DNA of 64,000 nucleotides from Lactuca virosa. Lineage: Eukaryota; Streptophyta; Magnoliopsida; Asterales; Asteraceae. Location: the NCBI GenBank assembly GCA_928212115.1, contig CAKMRJ010005745.1, forward strand, positions 103,078,030 to 103,142,029. Reading direction: 5' to 3'. Within the stretch, counting starts at the first letter, position 1. Each line of letters opens with the position of its first letter. Positions 57,930 to 64,000 of the stretch are shown here, piece after piece. The position numbers and the translations under genes were made by a program. The notes under the pieces are model-generated. The model saw only the letters and a list, made by a program, of their open reading frames with translations, ran no database searches and had not been told where the DNA came from.

Positions 57930-60900
57930 TCACGCCTTCCATCTAAACCATGAGGTTAAACCCTGTTGCACTTGACTCAACCTTTGAGGCAATAGGCCTT
58001 CATTAGGTTTGCTAACTTTAGAATCCGATTCAGAATCATGACCACTGGAATCAGAGTCATCTTGTTCCGATTTGGGGTTCTTATCATCCTGCTTATGATC
58101 ATAATCTGATTCAAAATCATGAACACCAGAATCAACGGCTTCAGCAGTTGTTGCAGAGTTGATATTTAGTGAAGCCTCCTTTCCTTGATCTTGGATCTGT
58201 AAATCGTCCAATGTTACGGTTATTGTTCTCTATAAGTCATTTCTGTAAGTTTAAGTCTCTTTAAAAGACATTGATAATATCAAATTTTTGACAGTTGAAA
58301 AGACATATGAAGAACATAGGAATGCACCAATACTTGACAAACCTATGAAAACTTAAGAATACTAGTATGGATTTCCTATGTTCTGCATTTTGTGTCCCGC
58401 CTTAATTTCTCCTTCATGTGAAGTAACTGGCACCCAACTAAAAGAGGTTGACTTCATAGGCAATGCTTATAACTTGAATTATTATAGGTTTTTCATTCAA
58501 ATCCCGCATGTACTATCAGTTCATTAAGTGTTACTTGTGCTGGCCTAAAATTTGTCCAAAGCATGTGAAACTAGTGTTGGGCATAGATTCTCTAGATCTG
58601 CGAAAGATCCCAAATGACTGAAAACTAAATAGAAGACGCCCATTATCTAGTTTTCTTCCCCGTAAAAAACTACTTTCCTTGTTCTTAAATAACTCATAGT
58701 CTAATTAGGCACGTGGTTAAATCAAAATTTTAAGTTCAACGTTTGAAAGGTACATAGTTGTATTAAAATGATGATCAATTAAAACCTTAGCGACACAACA
58801 AGTTTCATAAGAATGTTATCTCCTGTTAAAGTTTTTATACTTAAGTCTATTGCTATTCTTATGAAACATTTTTAGCTTAAATACACAATAATCATCTCAT
58901 TGTAATCTCTTTGAATAAGTAATAAGTAATTAGTTATTATAGAAAATGTCATGTAATGTGTTTGATATTAAAAAGAAAGGATTCAGAAACAATGCTCTAC
59001 TCTTTAGTTATACCTTTTCGTTTTCTGAATGTGATGTCAATGGCATGATTGTGGAGCGATACTCATCTTCATCATCATCTACATGCCCAGTTATATCAGA
59101 AATTGGTGATGAACTCGATTCACTTCTACTTTTCCCTTGATAACCTGGATTCAAATGAATGTCGTTTGATATGAGCTGACTAGGTGTTTTATAAAAAGAG
59201 ATAAGGCTGATTTAGTGACAAAGAAATCATTATAATATCTACAAATCAGTTGATTTAGAGGTAGGCCCTTATCCAATTCCAACTTGTTTGTGTATAAGAT
59301 ATTAAAGTTAGCCTATCTCTGTAAAGTTTTTTTTTTCTGAAAAGAAAAAAGAAAATGAGATTACCAACTTCAGAAAACCACAATTGTATTACCTGTCTCA
59401 CTTCCACCATTTGTTTTAACCTCATCAGGTCTGCCATCATGATGGAGCTTCACAGTGTCATCATCGTCAGATGATCCACTGATTTGGCTGACATAATCAC
59501 TTATCTCAGAAACACAATAACCCTCTTTCACCGAATTTGTATCATCTTCTGGAGACGGGTCAACATCAGTATAAACTGAAGCAACTGATTCTGCATAATT
59601 ACCATCCTTCATCGAATTAGAATCATCTTCATAGCCCTCTTTTACTGAAATCATATCATCTTCTCGAGAAGGGTTATCTTCATAATGAGATGAAGCAACT
59701 GATTGTGAATAAAAACCCTCTTTTACAGAAGTCGAATCAGCTTCTTTAGAAGGGTCATCTTCATAGTGAGATGAGCCAACTGATTCTGGATAAGAACCCT
59801 CTTTTACTAATATCGAATCAGCTACATGGGAATGGTTATCGTCATAATGAGATGAGCCGACTGATTCTTGATAAGAACCCTTTTTTATGGAAGCCGAATC
59901 ATCTTCATAATGACCTTCCTTTATTGGAATCAAATCAGATTCTTGAGAAGGGTGATCTTCATAATGAGATGAGTCAACTGATTCTGGATAAGAACCCTCT
60001 TTTACCGATGTCGAATCAGCTGCTTGAGAAGAGATATCTTCACAATGAGATGAGCCAACTGATTCTGGATAAGAACCCTCTTTTATGGAAGCCGAATCAT
60101 ATTCAGAATGACCTTCCTTTACTGAAGTCAAATTAGATTCTCGAGAAGGTTCATCTTCATAATGAGATGAGACAACTGATTTTGGATAAGAACCCTTTTT
60201 GATGGAAGCCGAATCATCTTCATAATGACCTTCCTTTACTGAAGTCAAATTTGATTCTCGAGAAGGTTCATCTTCATAATGAGATGAGACAACTGATTCT
60301 GGATAAGAACCCTTTTTTATGGAAGCCGAATCATCTTCATATTGACTTTCCTTTACGGAAATCGAATTAGATTCTCGAGAAGGTTCATCTTCATAATGAG
60401 ATGATCCAACTGATTCCGGATAAGAACCCTTTTTTATGGAAGCCGAATCATCTTCATAATGATCTTCCTTTACTGAAGTCAAATTAGATTCTTGAGAAGC
60501 TTCATCTTCATAATGAGATGTGCCAACAGATTCTGGATAAGAACCCTTTTTTATGGAAGCCGAATCACCTTCATGATAACCTTCCTGTATTGAAGTCAAA
60601 TCAGATTCTCGAGAAGTTTCATCTTCATAATGAGATGAACCAACTGATTGTGAATAAAAACCCTCTTTTACCGAAGTTGAATCAGCTTCTTGAGAAAGGT
60701 CATCTTTATAATGAGTTGAGCCAACTGATTTTGGATAAGAACCCTTTTCTATGGAAGCTGAATCATCTTCATGATAACCTTCCTTAACTGAAGTCAAATT
60801 AGATTCTCTAGAAGGTTCATCTTCATAATGAGATGAGCCAACTGATTCTTGATAAGAACCCTTTTTTATGGAAGCCGAATCATCTTCATGATATCCTTCC

Positions 60901-62285
60901 TTTACGGAAGTTAAATCAGATTCTCGAGAAGTTTCATCTTCATAATGAGATGAACCAACTGATTGTGAATAAAAACCCTCTTTTACCAAAGTTGAATCAG
61001 CTTCTTGAGAAGGGTCATCTTTATAATGAGATGAGCCAACTGATTCTGGAAAAGAACCCTCTTTTATGGAAGCCGAATCATCTTCATAATGACCTTCCTT
61101 TACTGAAATCAAATCAGACACTCGAGGAGGATCATCTTCATAATGAGATGAACCAAATGATTCTGCATGAAAACCCTCTTTGGAATTCGAATCAGCTTCT
61201 TGAGAAGGAACATCTTCAGTAAGAAGGAAACCAACTGATTTTTTATCAGGCGTAGAGCTCACTTTCGAGTTACTAAGTTCATCCATCTCTCTATGCATGG
61301 AAGAATAGTTTGTGGCATCAGAAGTTTCTGGTTCAGGTACAAATTGTGGTCCTAAATTATTTCCTTGTTTCCCTTGATTGGAAACCATTAAAGTGGAAGT
61401 AACCTTTTCAAAGCTCTCATGTTGATGACCGAATTGATTGTTTGGTTTTAAGGGTGCGGAATCTACAGGATCAGATTCCTGTCTACTTGGATTGTACGGA
61501 AGATCAAAAGGATGCATGAGATTCTTTTGGTCTTCTTCTTTTTCTTCTTCTTTTTTCATTTGATCGTCTTTAACTTGTATATCACCAGGGTCATTCCCTT
61601 CAGAATTACTCGATTCAGCATCTGTGGTAATATTAGACATGTGAGCATGCTGTGAAACTTTTGGGTAATCATGAATCGGATGAAGCTCATCAAGCATTGA
61701 AAAGTCAGCCATGGAAGAAGTTGGGGATGTACTTTCTATAAGCTCGGATCCTGTCTCCCATCCTCTATCATCCTCGTTTCTGTGTGCACAATCTTTTGCC
61801 TCTAATGGCTTCACCAAAACAATTTTCTCTTTTTGATTGCCAACTCGACTCTTTGCTTCTTGTATAAACTTCTTATCAATGGAACTTCCCATATGATGAT
61901 TATCATTAATATTCACCCTATGAACAACACGAGTTCTCTTCCTAGACGCTTTTTCTCGCCTTCGAGGTCTTTCACCTCTCCAATCAATTTCAGTATCACC
62001 CATAACGCCAAACTTTAAATGATGGATCTTATGGTGGTATGGTTTTTCTTCTTTTTGAATTTCAGATGCATTTGATTGACCAAAAAATAACAAAATTCCA
62101 AGAAGAACAGTAGTGCATACAATAACAGGAGAAGCATCAACCAAAAGAGCAAATAATGTAGGGAACGATCGGTATATCCAAATCAAAACCAGAATCATAA
62201 AAGCCAACAATGGGTGCCTCGAAGCTGATCTATGGCAACCCGTCATTGCAATGCCAACATACTCTTTCATCAATTCAACCCCCAT
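57930..62285 (-). CDS. Membrane-anchored acidic repeat protein, three exons, 1096 aa
   Basis: Host gene. Exon 1 is 62285-59393 (ATG, MGVELMKEYVGIAMTG), exon 2 59144-59014, exon 3 58196-57930 (TGA). Borders are ACAG|GTAATA, CCAG|GTTATC, AAAG|GTATAA and ACAG|ATCCAA. Exon lengths 2893, 131 and 267 keep the frame, joining as SETG-YQGKSR and SENEK-IQDQG. Two hydrophobic helices (residues ~25-45 and ~52-70) near the N-terminus suggest membrane anchoring. A basic RRREKASRKRTR stretch (~108-119) follows. Then comes a very acidic, Ser-rich region with many 39-residue repeats (SSHYED, KEGHYEDDSASIKKGSYPE). The C-terminus is conserved-looking: GLLPQRLSQVQQGLTSWFRW. I do not recognise a named family member; it resembles plant-specific uncharacterised membrane proteins. 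No catalytic motif seen. The start is the first ATG before the hydrophobic segment. Confidence 0.8.
59600..61190 (-). repeat. 117-bp (39-aa) in-frame repeat array in exon 1
   Basis: The phrase GTTCATCTTCATAATGAGATG recurs every 117 bp (for example about 60147 and 60264). Each unit encodes a SVGSSHYEDEPSRE half and a SVKEGHYEDDSASIKKGSYP half. Roughly fourteen copies, the central ones nearly identical and the outer ones diverged. All keep frame. Confidence 0.85.
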
Positions 62286-62830
62286 TATAACTACCTTTAA
62301 TTTCCTCCAAAATCCTCTTCGTTTTTCTTAATTAACCCTATTTGAACTGTTTTAGGTATATGTACATGTATATCAAATAATTTAGAAAAGGAAAAGATAA
62401 TACCTATTTGAACCGATCAAAGAATAAGACAAAGTTCCAACAGTGAGTACCTAAGAATCTGAACCTAGCGAATGTTGATGACAATGAGTGAATTGGAAGA
62501 AATGTAAATTAATCACGAAATCTTTCAGAAATCAATGAAAAGGGAGAACTGAAAGTTGGTGAGATCAATCTTCTCAACGAGCCAATATTCTTTGAATTAA
62601 TTGATGCAGTTTCTTTTTCTTTTTTGTCAAAAAATACAGGTATGCGTATTACATTTGCGATGAGAAACTGGAAGGCCGTGAGGCGGTGTCGGTGTCGGTG
62701 GCCGGAATCGTGAGGAAAATTCGGTGGTGTATTCCATCGATTACGCGCCAGTTTAAGCTCCCGTTATTATTTCCGTTATATTTTCTGTCCGCTGATTTAG
62801 TCATCTTTACAAAAATCTAGGGGAGATTTG
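62286..62830 (-). promoter_or_regulatory. Putative 5' leader and promoter of the repeat-protein gene
   Basis: Sequence upstream of the ATG at 62285. It contains stop codons in all frames near the start. A more GC-rich stretch at 62660-62770 (GGTGTCGGTGTCGGTGGCC) could mark the transcribed leader. No clear TATA box located. Confidence 0.35.
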
Positions 62831-63857
62831 AACTGCTCGAAGTGTTACAAAATAAAGAAATTCTAAACTTGCTCTTCAAATTCTATGTACACTTGTGACT
62901 CGTCATGATCACATAATTCGTCCCATCTTCTTCCATTGTTTTCATTAATTTACTTTCATCTTTAAACATCATCTCAATTCACTATAGATTGTTCATCCCA
63001 CAAACCTCAAATTTCCATCTCTTCATTTTTACATTTCAATTAAAAAAAATAAAAAAATAAAAAACCTATATTTTGTGCTTTTGTTCGTTAAAAAACTAGG
63101 GTTCAAGCATCTAAATTTGTTCTTTTGAATAGAAGGTAATTATCGAGATGTTTTGTTGTGGTTTTGAACTCTAATTTTAATCCTTTTCCAATTTGCGTTA
63201 AATTTTATGAAAGAGAAATTAAAAATCATCTTATATTTTATTCTTATTATACTCCTAACGATATTAAATGGTGACTGGACTAAAATATTGACAATTTTAT
63301 TAAATGTGTCATTTGACATATATCAACATTTGATATTATAGGAGGATAAGTAAGAATAAAATGCATGAGGATTTTTTATTTCTTTTTATGAAATGACGAT
63401 TTTAGTCTCATATACTGCTAGTGTTTTCTTCATGCCTTATTGCTACTAATCACTTTTATTATTTTCTATATGTATATGGTGGTCACGTTTATTCTCATAA
63501 TTTAGTTTGATCTTACCTTATTGATCAGACATATTTCCCCTTTAATCATCAATCATTACTTCCTATTTAATTTATTTAATTATGCATTTATATTTTGAGA
63601 AAATTACAAATTTAGCTATTTTTCTTAATTACTTTGCAAAAAATAGCCAAAAAACCCAGATTATAAAATTAGACATCAAAATCGAAGATGGATTAGAGCC
63701 ATCTGCGATTTTGGCATTTGATCTGCGAATGTACAAGTGTTTAAAGCGTGGGCATGCATTGGCAGTTGTATGTTCGTAGATGGACTCAGTCCATCTGCGA
63801 TTTTATGAGTTGATCTACGATTTTGACTTTATTATATATATATATATATATATATAG

Positions 63858-63889
<32 letters not shown>

Positions 63890-64000
63890 ATTAATTTTGA
63901 TTACGAAAATGATAGGGTTTGACTACGATTTTACATGAAATCGTCCATAGGAGATGTTGTGTATGGTTGTGTGTTTGGGTATTGGTTTGGTGGAGGGGTG
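62831..64000. other. AT-rich intergenic end of window
   Basis: No gene recognised. Near 63680-63830 the phrase CCATCTGCGATTTT occurs twice around TGATCTGCGA/TGATCTACGA, a small repeat of unknown type. A long (TA)n tract follows. Confidence 0.55.
63831..63892. repeat. (TA)n microsatellite
   Basis: Near-continuous TA dinucleotides with two interruptions. Confidence 0.9.

Noticed and set aside
59771..61222. Plus-strand ORFs of 89-129 codons opposite the repeat gene
   Set aside because: They are antisense shadows of the 117-bp repeat array; repetition keeps several frames open and no independent start or promoter supports them.

Overview
The window is plant nuclear DNA. It is AT-rich, intron-bearing and almost entirely built from nested transposable elements, with only two host loci visible. 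The repeat types (a Ty3/gypsy LTR dotted with CTCG[T/C]CGAG palindromes, EIX-type receptor-like protein genes, Ty1/copia TGTTG..CA LTRs) suggest an Asteraceae genome, possibly lettuce (Lactuca). That species call is inference.

Region 1 (1-10946): the 3' end of a copia element, an ~81-bp tandem array, then an LRR receptor-like protein (RLP) gene broken by a 7-bp duplication, a second frameshift, and a 5.45-kb Reina-sized Ty3/gypsy element inserted in its LRR domain (TSD AGGAA). The same 81-bp repeat follows the gene.

Region 2 (10947-30762): a three-level nest. A CACTA-type element with CACAA termini (TSD ACA) carries a Transposase_24-like gene on the minus strand. Inside an intron of that gene sits a second CACTA element (12119-28764, TSD TTT). 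Inside the second lies a 10.1-kb Tekay/Del-type Ty3/gypsy element (12732-22865, TSD TTATA, minus strand). The second CACTA has no visible transposase. Instead it carries exons or fragments of at least seven unrelated host genes: transportin, a receptor kinase, a malectin-like RLK, ALDH7, a bHLH factor, NUP155, a plastid phosphate translocator and a PDR-type ABC transporter. The outer element landed in the promoter of a second RLP copy, whose 5' fragment resumes at 30766-31145.

Region 3 (31146-50670): a solo copia LTR (TSD TTATC), a Tekay-like LTR with a primer-binding site, a decayed copia missing its reverse transcriptase and carrying a gypsy LTR with a SINE-like tRNA relic, then a decayed minus-strand copia. 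That last element is host to a gag-only copia (TSD AGATT), which in turn hosts a very young copia (LTRs differ at one site) whose LTRs contain perfect heat-shock elements.

Region 4 (50671-57720): a DUF1985-like remnant, a Mutator-like element with ~50-bp TIRs and 9-bp TSD, and a 3-kb copia derivative with an intact 514-aa gag-protease ORF but no integrase or reverse transcriptase.

Region 5 (57930-62285): the only intact-looking host gene, a three-exon minus-strand gene for a 1096-aa membrane-anchored protein with a long array of 39-residue acidic repeats. The rest to 64000 is AT-rich intergenic DNA. All divergence counts were made by eye.
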